In this document: piece after piece, positions 15,618 to 24,460 of the stretch
Position numbering within the stretch: the stretch's first letter is position 1
Layout of the letters: every line of letters starts with the position of its first letter
Origin: GCA-2709075 sp964492555
Lineage (GTDB): Bacteria > Pseudomonadota > Alphaproteobacteria > MPNO01 > UBA2964
DNA: 64,000 nucleotides
NCBI GenBank assembly: GCA_964492555.1
Contig: CAZBKQ010000003.1
Coordinates: 62,001-126,000, forward strand
Direction: 5' to 3'
Notes under the pieces: model-generated
Told to the model about the DNA's origin: nothing
The model's input: the letters and a program-made list of their open reading frames with translations, nothing else
The model's database searches: none
Made by a program: the position numbers and the translations under genes

Positions 15618-17011
15618 GAGCCGGATCCTTCTTTATTGCGGCGGTGCCGTTCGCGTCCCTCGCTCTTGCTGCCATCGCCACGATCGGCGCTTTTGTCATC
15701 ACCTCCACCGCGTCGTCCGCGCCGGCTTTCGCCACCGCCCCGGCCACCGCGTCCGCCGGCACCTTGCAGTTTGACCTTCTGGTTCGGCCGCAATCTTTCA
15801 TTGCCGCGCACGACGACCTTGTCACCCGGCTTCAGCCCTTTCAGAACTTCGAAGCGCGATCCGAAAGTCTCGCCCAATTCCACCTGCCGGAGCGAGGCCG
15901 TCATCTTTTCCTCATCGACGACGAATACGACCTTGTTGCCCCGGCGAACGGTGATCGCGTCTTTATGGACGGTGACGGCCACACGCGTCGGGCCCGCCGG
16001 AATCCGCAGCCGTACGCTTTGGTTGGCGGCGACCATCTTGTGTTCGGAATTCAGCGCCGGGACGAAACGCACCAGCCGGGTGCGGGACAGCGCGTTTTCT
16101 TCCGGTACCACGGCGCGGACGGTTGCCTTGAACTCTGCGCCATGTTCCGGGAGCACATCGACGTCGCGGCCCTGATCGAGCCCGCCGACCCGGTTCCCCG
16201 GGACTTCGGCTTCGACTTCCAGCGTGCTGTCATTGACCATGGTCACGACATTGGCCCCGACATTGACGTAATTCCCGACCTCGACATGAAGCACCGTTAC
16301 GACCCCGTCGAACGGCGCGAGCACGGTTGAGTTGGCGAGGTTGATATCGGCCATACGCAATTCGGCTCCGGCCTGTTCGGCCTTTGCCACCGCCTCGGCC
16401 CGCGCGCTTCTGAAACGTTCGACATCGCGGCGCTTGTCGTTATAGCGGGCGACGGAAAACGCTGCTGATTTCCGCAGCCGTTCGAGCCGTTTCAATTCCT
16501 GCTGGGCCAGTCCCAGCTGCGCGTCCGCACGGTTGATGCTCGCGCGGTATTCCTTGAGCTCCGCGGCTTTGAGACCGCGTTCGGCCTCCAGCATTGCGGT
16601 GATCAACCGGATCAGCGGCTGCCCCTTCGTCACACGATCGCCGACCCTGATCAGCACTTCGCCCACCGCGCCGCGTGTGCGCGAGGCGACGACACCAGCC
16701 TGGTGCGCGACGAGACGGCCATAAACCAGAACGGTTTCCGATTGGCTTCCCTTGATCACGGGATCGACGACTACCGTGGCGGGTCCACCGCGTCCCCGGC
16801 GGCCGCGCCGTTTGTTGCCGCTTTTTTTCTCCGCCGACGGTTTTTTCGATTCGGATTTTTCCGATTGCTTGCCGCCGCGCTCCTGACCGGTTGCGGGGGA
16901 GGCTGACATCACGCCAAGGGACAGAGCCGCGAGAAGCGGAAGAACGAAAATCAGCCACTGGGGACTTTTCCACGCCCCGGCGGAGCGAAGTGCGATACGA
17001 CCATTTTTCAT
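15614..17011 (-). CDS. RND periplasmic adaptor (membrane fusion protein) with Gly/Arg-rich tails (465 aa)
   Basis: Start at ATG 17011 (MKNGRIALRS) with GAGG upstream gives a signal peptide ending near SASPATGQ. The core has the barrel-sandwich/lipoyl half-motifs (ASRTRGAVGEVLIRVGDRVTKGQPLI and VLAPFDGVVTVLHVEVGNYVNVG), a coiled hairpin, and the beta-barrel and membrane-proximal domains. Unusually, the mature N-terminus is Lys/Glu/Ser-rich and ends in RRGRRGRGG, and the C-terminus is a long Gly/Arg/Asp repeat tail (GGRGGRGGGESRRGRRGGG). Cotranscribed with the pump at 15617. Confidence 0.9.
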   Translation of the reverse strand: MKNGRIALRSAGAWKSPQWLIFVLPLLAALSLGVMSASPATGQERGGKQSEKSESKKPSAEKKSGNKRRGRRGRGGPATVVVDPVIKGSQSETVLVYGRLVAHQAGVVASRTRGAVGEVLIRVGDRVTKGQPLIRLITAMLEAERGLKAAELKEYRASINRADAQLGLAQQELKRLERLRKSAAFSVARYNDKRRDVERFRSARAEAVAKAEQAGAELRMADINLANSTVLAPFDGVVTVLHVEVGNYVNVGANVVTMVNDSTLEVEAEVPGNRVGGLDQGRDVDVLPEHGAEFKATVRAVVPEENALSRTRLVRFVPALNSEHKMVAANQSVRLRIPAGPTRVAVTVHKDAITVRRGNKVVFVVDEEKMTASLRQVELGETFGSRFEVLKGLKPGDKVVVRGNERLRPNQKVKLQGAGGRGGRGGGESRRGRRGGGDDKSADRGDGSKSEGRERHRRNKEGSGS

Positions 17012-17107
17012 TTTAGACGAACCTCGAAATGCATGGCGCTGATCTCTTAAGCCTTTCGGGGGCTGTTTTGCGTCGCCATGATAAAATTGATGAAAAACAA
17101 TGTAATG

Positions 17108-17125
17108 TGTCCTTTGGACAGTCAA
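17108..17125 (-). promoter_or_regulatory. Efflux operon promoter with 5-3-5 operator
   Basis: TGTCC-TTT-GGACA (17108-17120) is a perfect inverted repeat directly abutting a minus-strand TTGACT (17120-17125). A weak TACATT -10 follows. A repressor bound here would sit in the promoter spacer of the adaptor-pump operon, the typical layout for TetR-type control. No regulator gene is adjacent. Confidence 0.55.
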
Positions 17126-17198
17126 CAGGATTCAGCAGACCGAACACGTCCGTCTCGTAACACGGTCGACGTCCTGAATCTCCGTCGGAGTGAAACGC

Positions 17199-18131
17199 AT
17201 GACCACAGCGCTTTTCAGCCACGAAAGTTCGGAGGCCCACGATACCGGCCCCGGGCATCCCGAACGTTCCGATCGCATCCGCGCCGTCAATCGCGCGCTT
17301 GCCGCGAACAGCTTCGATGCGCTCGACCGCATTGAGGCGCCGCGCGCGACGGTGGACCAGATCGCGCGGATTCATGGCAAGGATTATGTCGAAAACCTGC
17401 TCGCGTCGGTTCCGCAAGATGGCTGGGCGCGGATTGATCCCGATACGGTGATGTCGCCCGAGACGGGCGAGGCCGCCTTGCGCGCCGCCGGTGCGGCCAT
17501 CGCGGCCGTCGATCGAGTCCTTTCCGGCGAATCGGATAACGCCTTTTGCGCGGTGCGCCCGCCCGGTCACCATGCGGAGGTCCATCACGGGATGGGGTTT
17601 TGCTTCTTTAACAATGTCGCGATCGCCGCCCGGCATGCGCAGGTGGCGCACGGCCTGGGTCGCGTGGCGATCGTCGATTTCGACGTCCATCACGGGAACG
17701 GAACTCAGGCCGCGTTCTGGGACGACGATTCCGTCTTTTTTGCCTCATCCCACCAGTTTCCGTTTTATCCCGGGACCGGCGCGGAAGCCGAAACCGGCGC
17801 CGGCAATATTCATAACCTGCCGCTGGAGGCCGGAACCGGGTCGGCAAAGTTCCGGAATGGCTGGGACTCCCGCGTGTTTCCCGCTTTGGACGCTTTCGCG
17901 CCCGAGCTACTGATTATCTCCGCCGGGTTCGATGCCCATGCCCGGGATCCGCTGGCGTCACTACGGCTGGAGGAAGAAGATTTTGCCTGGATCACGCGGA
18001 AATTGCTGGAGGTCGCGGGTAATTCCTGCGACGGCAAGACGGTTTCGAGCCTTGAAGGCGGGTATGATCTGGACGCGCTGGGCGACAGCGTTGCGGCCCA
18101 TGTTTCCGAATTAATGCGTGCCGGGCGATAA
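17199..18131 (+). CDS. Histone-deacetylase/acetylpolyamine amidohydrolase family protein (310 aa)
   Basis: Class II HDAC-like zinc hydrolase. RPPGHHAEVHHGMGFC carries the tandem His, VDFDVHHGNGT and GFDAHARDPL supply the zinc Asp/His/Asp, and EGGYDLDAL carries the catalytic Tyr. It probably deacetylates a small acetylated amine or lysine. I chose ATG 17199, which has GGAG 8 bases upstream; the GTG at 17190 overlaps that site. This gene, xseB, ispA and dxs follow one another on the plus strand, an order seen widely in alphaproteobacteria. Confidence 0.9.
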   Translation: MTTALFSHESSEAHDTGPGHPERSDRIRAVNRALAANSFDALDRIEAPRATVDQIARIHGKDYVENLLASVPQDGWARIDPDTVMSPETGEAALRAAGAAIAAVDRVLSGESDNAFCAVRPPGHHAEVHHGMGFCFFNNVAIAARHAQVAHGLGRVAIVDFDVHHGNGTQAAFWDDDSVFFASSHQFPFYPGTGAEAETGAGNIHNLPLEAGTGSAKFRNGWDSRVFPALDAFAPELLIISAGFDAHARDPLASLRLEEEDFAWITRKLLEVAGNSCDGKTVSSLEGGYDLDALGDSVAAHVSELMRAGR

Positions 18132-18225
18132 CGGGCGTCGAATAGGGGCGGGTCGGGCCCGCCGCCTTGCCCTTCGCACTCTGTATATCTAAACTTGATC
18201 TCTGCAAACATTAGTGAAGTCGGGC

Positions 18226-18492
18226 ATGGCAAATCCCAAGGAAAATGCGGCGGAAGCGCCGCCTGAGGTCGATACGCTCACATTCGAGGCGGCGTTGGCG
18301 GAGCTGGAGGAAATCGTCCGTCAGCTTGAGCAAGGCCGCAGCAGTCTCGATGAGGCGATTGCCGCCTATGAGCGCGGGGCACAGCTGAAGAAACATTGTG
18401 AAAAGAAGCTCGAAGAGGCGCGCATGCGCGTTGAAAAAATCTCTATTGGGCCCGACGGCCCGCAAGGCACGGAGCCCGCGGATCTTGAGTGA
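18226..18492 (+). CDS. xseB: Exodeoxyribonuclease VII small subunit
   Basis: Short acidic helical protein (88 aa) with the family signature FEAALAELEEIVRQLEQGRSSLDEAIAAYERGAQLKKHCEKKLEEA. It partners the large subunit XseA, encoded 44 kb away at the right end of this window, to degrade single-stranded DNA. ATG 18226 is preferred over the upstream GTG at 18214 because family members begin just before the FEAAL helix. Confidence 0.95.
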   Translation: MANPKENAAEAPPEVDTLTFEAALAELEEIVRQLEQGRSSLDEAIAAYERGAQLKKHCEKKLEEARMRVEKISIGPDGPQGTEPADLE

Positions 18493-19390
18493 GGCAAAGG
18501 CTATTGCCCCGCTGTCCGACGCCATGTCCCGGGGTGCGGAGGCTATTGAACAGTTTTTGGACAGTGTTCTCACGCCCCCTGAAGGACCGGAAGCGCGTTT
18601 GTTTAACTCCATGCGCTATTCCTCGCTTGGCGGCGGCAAGCGCATGCGACCGTTTCTGACGATGCAAAGTGCCCGCCTTTTCGGTGTGCCGGACAGCAGG
18701 GCACTGCGCGCCGGAGCCGCCGTGGAGCTTGTCCATTGCTACTCATTGATTCATGACGATTTACCGGCCATGGACGATGACGATTTTCGCCGTGGCAAGC
18801 CGTCCAACCATAAAGCTTATGACGATGCGACCGCGATTCTTGCTGGCGATGCGCTGTTGACCCTGGCGTTCGAGGTGCTAGCTCACAGTGATACGCACCC
18901 GGAAGGCGACGTGCGGAGCGAGCTTGTCTTGGGCCTCACGCGCGCCGCCGGCGCTAACGGCATGGTCGGCGGACAGATGATCGATCTTCTGGCAGAAGAT
19001 ATGGATGCGGATGTGTCTCTGATTTCCCGTATTCAGCGTTTGAAGACCGGGGCCCTCATTGCTTTCGCGTGTGAGGCCGGGGCGATCCTGGGCAAGGCGA
19101 ATGACGAACAAAAAGAGGCGTTGCGCCGTTATTCCAATGACGTCGGTCTCGCCTTTCAGATAAAAGATGATTTGCTTGACACGCTGGGTAAAGCAGAGGA
19201 TATCGGCAAGGCGACACAAAAGGATGCGGATGCCGGAAAGGCGACATTCGTCGGACTGCTCGGCGTGGAAGAGGCGCAGCAGCGCGCCGAACTGCTTTGC
19301 CAGCAGGCGATTTCCCATCTTGAGATATTTGGTGATAACGCCGCGCATTTGCGCGGCATAGCAAGATTCGCCATCGACAGGCGGACATAA
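18485..19390 (+). CDS. ispA: Farnesyl/geranyl diphosphate synthase
   Basis: Trans-prenyltransferase with both Asp-rich motifs: HDDLPAMDDDDFRRG (first) and FQIKDDLLD (second), plus GGGKRMRP for pyrophosphate binding. Condenses IPP with DMAPP and GPP to farnesyl diphosphate in the cytosol. The likely start is TTG 18485, with GGAG 10 bases upstream and an 8-base overlap with xseB. ATG 18524 would remove part of the first helix. It directly precedes dxs, so substrate supply and use of the MEP pathway are encoded together. Confidence 0.93.
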   Translation: MSEAKAIAPLSDAMSRGAEAIEQFLDSVLTPPEGPEARLFNSMRYSSLGGGKRMRPFLTMQSARLFGVPDSRALRAGAAVELVHCYSLIHDDLPAMDDDDFRRGKPSNHKAYDDATAILAGDALLTLAFEVLAHSDTHPEGDVRSELVLGLTRAAGANGMVGGQMIDLLAEDMDADVSLISRIQRLKTGALIAFACEAGAILGKANDEQKEALRRYSNDVGLAFQIKDDLLDTLGKAEDIGKATQKDADAGKATFVGLLGVEEAQQRAELLCQQAISHLEIFGDNAAHLRGIARFAIDRRT

Positions 19391-19400
19391 GGAGCGCGTT

Positions 19401-21323
19401 TTGGCCAACGGACCGGAAACACCGTTACTGGACAAGGTCAAGCTGCCGGCCGATCTTCGCGAGCTCGAAGAGGATCAGCTGCGGCAGTTGGCGGATGAAC
19501 TGCGGACGGAGACCATCGACGCCGTCTCTTCGACAGGCGGCCATCTCGGCGCCGGGCTCGGTGTGGTCGAACTTACCGTTGCTTTGCATTACGTATTCAA
19601 CACGCCCGATGACCGGATCGTCTGGGATGTCGGCCATCAGGCTTATCCCCACAAAATTCTGACCGGTCGGCGGGACCGGATCCGGACATTGCGCCAGGGC
19701 GGTGGCTTGTCCGGTTTCACCAAGCGGTCGGAAAGCGAATACGACCCGTTTGGCGCGGCCCATGCCGCGACATCGATTTCCGCCGCGCTCGGCTTTGCGG
19801 TCGCCCGGGATTTTTCCGGCGGCGACAATAATTGCATCGCCGTGATCGGCGACGGGTCCATGACGGCGGGCATGGCCTATGAGGCGATGAACAATGCCGG
19901 GTCGATGAAATCCCGATTGATCGTGATTCTGAACGATAATGACATGTCGATTGCGCCGCCGGTCGGCGCGATGAGCGCTTATCTGTCCCGGCTCGTTTCC
20001 TCACGGTCTTACCGGTCACTGCGTCACCTGATGCGCGACCTCGCCAAGAAATTCCCGCGTCCGCTGGAAACCGCCGCGACCCGGGCGGAAGAATATGCCC
20101 GCGGTATGGTGACCGGCGGCACCATGTTCGAGGAGCTTGGCTTTTACTATGTCGGGCCGATCGACGGACATAATCTGGATCATCTGTTGCCGGTCCTAAA
20201 GAATGTCCGCGACTCGGAAGAAGACGGCCCGGTCCTGATACATATCGTCACCAAGAAGGGTGGCGGGTATCCGCCGGCCGAAGCGGCTGAGGACAAGTAT
20301 CACGGCGTCGGCAAGTTCGATGTAGTGACCGGCACGCTCGCCAAGGCGCCGCAGGGGCCGCCCGCCTATACCAAGGTTTTTGCCAATGTGCTGATCAAGG
20401 AAGCGGAAAAGGACGAGAAGATCGTCGCGGTCAATGCGGCGATGCCCTCCGGCACCGGGCTCGATACGTTCGGCGCGGCCTTTCCGGAACGTACCTTCGA
20501 TGTCGGCATCGCCGAACAGCACGCGGTGACTTTCTGCGCGGGGCTGGCGGCGGAGGGATACAAGCCGTTCGCGGCGATTTATTCGACCTTCCTGCAACGC
20601 GCCTATGATTCTGTCGTGCATGACGTCGCGATCCAGGGTCTGCCGGTGCGTTTTTGTATGGACCGTGCGGGCATGGTCGGCGCGGACGGGGTTACCCATC
20701 AGGGCGCCTATGACATCGCGTATCTCGGCTGTCTGCCGGGCATGGTGCTGATGGCGCCGTCAGATGAGGCGGAACTGGTGCACATGGTCGCCACCGCCGT
20801 CGATCTTGACGACCGGCCGAGCGGGCTGCGTTATCCGCGCGGCGGCGGTACCGGCGTGGAGCTGCCGGCCAAGGGCGAGATTCTGCCTATTGGCAAGGGC
20901 CGCATCGTAAAGGAAGGCACCAAGGTCGCGCTGCTGTCTTACGGGACGCGGCTTGCGGATTGCCTGAGCTCGGCGGAAGAACTCGGCGCGCGGGGCCTGT
21001 CGACCACGGTTGCCGATGCGCGCTTTGCAAAACCCATCGATGAGGAACTCGTGCGCCGTCTGGCGACGGATCATGAAGTGCTGATTACCGTCGAGGAAGG
21101 GTCGATCGGCGGATTTGCGACGCAAGTGATGCAATTCCTGACGTTGACGGGACTGCTCGATAACGGGCTCAAGTTCCGGCCGATCTGTCAGCCGGATGTC
21201 TTTATCGATCACGAATCCCAGCAGAAGCAGAACGAGATCGCCGGACTGCATCCGGCAGGTATCGTCACAATGGCGCTGTCGGCGCTGGGGCAGGAAATAG
21301 CGGAGAGCACCGCGCGCGCCTGA
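19401..21323 (+). CDS. dxs: 1-deoxy-D-xylulose-5-phosphate synthase
   Basis: Thiamine-diphosphate enzyme (640 aa) making DXP from pyruvate and glyceraldehyde 3-phosphate, the first step of the MEP isoprenoid route. Visible motifs: GHQAYPHKILTGRRD, the ThDP site GDGSMTAGMAYEAMNNAG...NDNDMSIAPPVG, and the transketolase central domain GIAEQHAVTFCAGLA. Start TTG 19401 is preceded by AAGGAG. It begins 10 bp after ispA. Confidence 0.97.
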   Translation: MANGPETPLLDKVKLPADLRELEEDQLRQLADELRTETIDAVSSTGGHLGAGLGVVELTVALHYVFNTPDDRIVWDVGHQAYPHKILTGRRDRIRTLRQGGGLSGFTKRSESEYDPFGAAHAATSISAALGFAVARDFSGGDNNCIAVIGDGSMTAGMAYEAMNNAGSMKSRLIVILNDNDMSIAPPVGAMSAYLSRLVSSRSYRSLRHLMRDLAKKFPRPLETAATRAEEYARGMVTGGTMFEELGFYYVGPIDGHNLDHLLPVLKNVRDSEEDGPVLIHIVTKKGGGYPPAEAAEDKYHGVGKFDVVTGTLAKAPQGPPAYTKVFANVLIKEAEKDEKIVAVNAAMPSGTGLDTFGAAFPERTFDVGIAEQHAVTFCAGLAAEGYKPFAAIYSTFLQRAYDSVVHDVAIQGLPVRFCMDRAGMVGADGVTHQGAYDIAYLGCLPGMVLMAPSDEAELVHMVATAVDLDDRPSGLRYPRGGGTGVELPAKGEILPIGKGRIVKEGTKVALLSYGTRLADCLSSAEELGARGLSTTVADARFAKPIDEELVRRLATDHEVLITVEEGSIGGFATQVMQFLTLTGLLDNGLKFRPICQPDVFIDHESQQKQNEIAGLHPAGIVTMALSALGQEIAESTARA

Positions 21324-21343
21324 TCGCGCCCGGACCGGACATC

Positions 21344-22096
21344 ATGGCCGGTAAAACCCGACTGGATGCGTTACTTGTCGCCCGCGGGCTCGCGGAAAAC
21401 CGCACGCGCGCCCAGGCGCTTATCATTTCGGGTGTTGTGTATTCGGGCGAAACACGGCTCGACAAGCCCGGCCATCAGATTGCCGACGACACCGCTCTGG
21501 AGATGCGTGGCGCCAAGACCCCGTGGGTGTCCCGCGGTGGAGAGAAGCTCGCCCACGCGCTGGAGCATTTTTGTCTCTCCGTCGACGGGCTGGATTGCCT
21601 GGATGTTGGATCATCGACCGGCGGGTTTACCGATGTGCTGCTGCAGAATGGCGCGGCGCATGTCACGGCGGTCGATGTCGGGCGCGGCCAGCTGGACTGG
21701 AAGCTGCGGAATGACTCCCGGGTCACGGTACAGGAGGGCACCAACGCGCGCTATCTGACGGCGGAACAGATCACCGCGCCGCCCGATATGGTGGTCTGCG
21801 ACGCGAGCTTTATCGGGCTGCGGACGGTATTACCCGCCGCGCTGTCCTTGGCCGCGCCGGAAGCCGTGCTGGTCGCCCTGATCAAACCGCAATTCGAAGT
21901 CGGCAAAGGGCGGGTCGGAAAGGGCGGGGTGGTGCGCGATCCCGATTTGCATACAGAGGTCTGCGAGATTATCGAGGTTTGGCTTTCCAACGAGATGGGC
22001 TGGCGGGTCGAAGGGATCACCGAAAGTCCGATCAAGGGCCCCAAGGGCAATATCGAATTTCTGATTTGTGCGCGGCGCGAAGGCGATGGCGGATAG
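21344..22096 (+). CDS. TlyA-family S4/FtsJ rRNA methyltransferase (250 aa)
   Basis: An N-terminal S4 RNA-binding domain (RLDALLVARGLAENRTRAQALIISGVVYSG) is followed by a Rossmann methyltransferase domain with CLDVGSSTGGFTDVLLQNGA (SAM motif I). Family members 2'-O-methylate rRNA; some are described as haemolysins, which is probably indirect. The stop overlaps the start of the next RNA methyltransferase by 11 bases. Confidence 0.9.
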   Translation: MAGKTRLDALLVARGLAENRTRAQALIISGVVYSGETRLDKPGHQIADDTALEMRGAKTPWVSRGGEKLAHALEHFCLSVDGLDCLDVGSSTGGFTDVLLQNGAAHVTAVDVGRGQLDWKLRNDSRVTVQEGTNARYLTAEQITAPPDMVVCDASFIGLRTVLPAALSLAAPEAVLVALIKPQFEVGKGRVGKGGVVRDPDLHTEVCEIIEVWLSNEMGWRVEGITESPIKGPKGNIEFLICARREGDGG

Positions 22097-23378
22097 GCGA
22101 AAACAGCCCGGGCGGGCGGTGGAGCTGACGGTCGAAGCGCTTGGCGCGCGGGGAGACGGCATTGCGAAAATAGAGGGTGATTCCGTGTTCATTCCCCATA
22201 CCGCCCCGGGAGACCGGGTTCGGGTGTCGCTTGCCCCGAAGAACCGGGTGTCCTCAATCGAAAGGCTGGCTGACGGGCCGGCCCGGGTTGACCCGCCCTG
22301 TCCGCATTTTGAAATTTGTGGCGGTTGTTCGGTCCAGCATATCGCCGAGGCCGCCTACGTTTCCTGGAAGGAAAACATCCTGCGCGAGGCGTTGCTCCGC
22401 CGGCAGATTGATCCTGCGCCGATCCGGCCGATGGCGCGCGGCGCGCCCGGTCGCCGCCGGCGCGCGCGGCTGCATTTTATCGCCACCGCCACCGGCGTCG
22501 TGTTGGGTTTCCGGGAGGGACGAAGCCACCGGATCGTTGCGATCGACTCCTGCGCGCTCCTGACCGGCAGGTTGACCGGTTTTCTGGAGGCTTTGCGTGG
22601 GGCGTTGCGCTCTTGTCTGAAGGCGGGCGCGCGGGGCGAAGCCACCCTGACCGATACGGAAACCGGGATTGATCTCACATTGGCGCTCAAGGACGAACCT
22701 GACTTGCGTCTGCGGGAGGCGCTGTCTGAAATCGCACAGACCCATGATCTTGCCCGTATTTCCTGGAAACCCTTATCTCGGACCGGCGGCGAGGAGGCGG
22801 GGCCGGTCATCGCGCGCAGGGCGCCTACCATGCGCATCGGCGATATCACGGTGGCGCTGCCGCCGGATGGCTTCGTACAGCCGACAGCGGCTGGCGAAGC
22901 CGCGCTGCGGGACGTGGTTATGACCGCGGCCTCAGGGGCGGGCAGGGTCCTCGACCTTTATTCGGGCTGTGGAGCCTTCGGTTTACCGGTCGCGGAGACA
23001 GGCGCTTTGGTCCATGCCGTTGAGCGCGATCCGGCGCAGATCGGGGCGCTGAACCATGCGGCGCGGCAAGCCGGGTTCGGCGAGCGCGTGACAGGAGAAG
23101 CACGCGACCTCGACCGGCGGCCGTTATTGCCGCATGAGCTTGCGGCGTTTGACGCCGTTATTCTCGATCCGCCGCGTGCCGGAGCGGAGAAACAGGTGGA
23201 ACAGCTTGTCCTGTCTGAAATCCCGTTGATCGCCTATGTCTCCTGCAACCCGGTGAGCTTTGCGCGCGACGCGCAGATGCTGATCGGGGTGGGTTATGCA
23301 ATAGAGACCATTCTGCCTGTCGACCAGTTTCTCTGGTCGCCGCATCTGGAGCTTGCCGGCGTTTTCAGAAAAGGCTGA
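22086..23378 (+). CDS. RlmD-like 23S rRNA (uracil-5) methyltransferase with Fe-S cluster
   Basis: TrmA/RlmD superfamily protein (430 aa). An N-terminal TRAM domain (VELTVEALGARGDGIAKIEGDSVFIP) is followed by the [4Fe-4S] motif CPHFEICGGCSVQHI, the SAM motif VLDLYSGCGAFGLPV, a DPPRAG catalytic loop and the nucleophile in YVSCNP. ATG 22086 overlaps tlyA. Target U747 or U1939 cannot be assigned from sequence. Converges on aroC with a 3-bp gap. Confidence 0.9.
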   Translation: MADRRKQPGRAVELTVEALGARGDGIAKIEGDSVFIPHTAPGDRVRVSLAPKNRVSSIERLADGPARVDPPCPHFEICGGCSVQHIAEAAYVSWKENILREALLRRQIDPAPIRPMARGAPGRRRRARLHFIATATGVVLGFREGRSHRIVAIDSCALLTGRLTGFLEALRGALRSCLKAGARGEATLTDTETGIDLTLALKDEPDLRLREALSEIAQTHDLARISWKPLSRTGGEEAGPVIARRAPTMRIGDITVALPPDGFVQPTAAGEAALRDVVMTAASGAGRVLDLYSGCGAFGLPVAETGALVHAVERDPAQIGALNHAARQAGFGERVTGEARDLDRRPLLPHELAAFDAVILDPPRAGAEKQVEQLVLSEIPLIAYVSCNPVSFARDAQMLIGVGYAIETILPVDQFLWSPHLELAGVFRKG

Positions 23379-23381
23379 GCG

Positions 23382-24452
23382 TTATCCGCACTGACCGCGA
23401 TGACGCAGCATGTGATCGGCCAGCACGCAGGCCATCATCGCTTCGCCGACCGGCACGCCACGGATGCCGACGCAGGGGTCGTGGCGTCCCTTGGTCGCGA
23501 CCGTCGTATTGCGTCCCTTGGCGGTTACCGTCTTGCGAGGGGTGAGGATGGAACTGGTCGGTTTGACCGCGAAACGGACCACGACATCCTGTCCGGTGGA
23601 AATGCCGCCTAGAACGCCGCCGGCCTTGTTGGACTGGAATTCAACCTTGCCGTTTTCCATACGCATCTCATCGGCGTTCTCTTCACCCGACAGGGCCGCC
23701 GCGCCGAAACCCGCGCCGATTTCCACGCCCTTGACCGCGTTTATCCCCATCATCGCGGCGGCGAGATCGACATCCAGCTTGCCATAGATGGGCGCGCCCA
23801 GACCGGCCGGCACGCCGGATGCGCGGATTTCGATTACCGCGCCGACGGAGGAACCCGCCTTGCGCACGTCGTCCAGATACTCCGCCCAATGCGCCGCGGC
23901 TTTCGCATCCGGGCACCAGAACGGATTTTTCTCGATCTGGTTCCAGCGCCAGTTGTCGGGATTGATCTTCTCCGTTCCCATCTGGATCATCGCGCCGCGG
24001 ATTTTGACACCCTTGCCGAGGATCTTGCGGGCGACGCCGCCGGCGGCGACCCGCATCGCCGTTTCCCGCGCGGACGGCCTTCCGCCGCCGCGATAATCGC
24101 GGAAACCGTATTTCTTCCAGTATGTGTAATCCGCGTGGCCAGGACGAAACTTGTCCTTGATTTCGGAATAATCCCTGGACCGCGCGTCCTGATTTTCTAT
24201 CAGCAGCCCGATGGATGTGCCCGTGGTTTTGCCCTCAAACACGCCGGACAAAATCTTTACCTGATCCGGCTCGCGGCGCTGCGTGACGAAGCGCGATGTC
24301 CCCGGCTTGCGCCGGTCGAGCCACACCTGCAAATCTTCTTCATTCAGGGGAATGCCGGGCGGGGTTCCGTCCACCACGCATCCGATGGCGGGACCATGGC
24401 TTTCACCCCAGGTCGTGACCCTGAAAAGAGTGCCGAAACTGTTATCCGACAT
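23382..24452 (-). CDS. aroC: Chorismate synthase
   Basis: Complete 356-aa enzyme converting EPSP to chorismate with reduced FMN. Signature motifs: TWGESHGPAIGCVVDG (signature 1), RPGHADYTYWKKYGFRDYRGGGRPSARETAMRVAAG (signature 2) and KGRHDPCVGIRGVPVGEAM. Only 8 bp separates it from the stop of fabI, so the two minus-strand genes are probably one transcript, fabI first. Confidence 0.97.
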   Translation of the reverse strand: MSDNSFGTLFRVTTWGESHGPAIGCVVDGTPPGIPLNEEDLQVWLDRRKPGTSRFVTQRREPDQVKILSGVFEGKTTGTSIGLLIENQDARSRDYSEIKDKFRPGHADYTYWKKYGFRDYRGGGRPSARETAMRVAAGGVARKILGKGVKIRGAMIQMGTEKINPDNWRWNQIEKNPFWCPDAKAAAHWAEYLDDVRKAGSSVGAVIEIRASGVPAGLGAPIYGKLDVDLAAAMMGINAVKGVEIGAGFGAAALSGEENADEMRMENGKVEFQSNKAGGVLGGISTGQDVVVRFAVKPTSSILTPRKTVTAKGRNTTVATKGRHDPCVGIRGVPVGEAMMACVLADHMLRHRGQCG

Positions 24453-24460
24453 CGGTCTTG

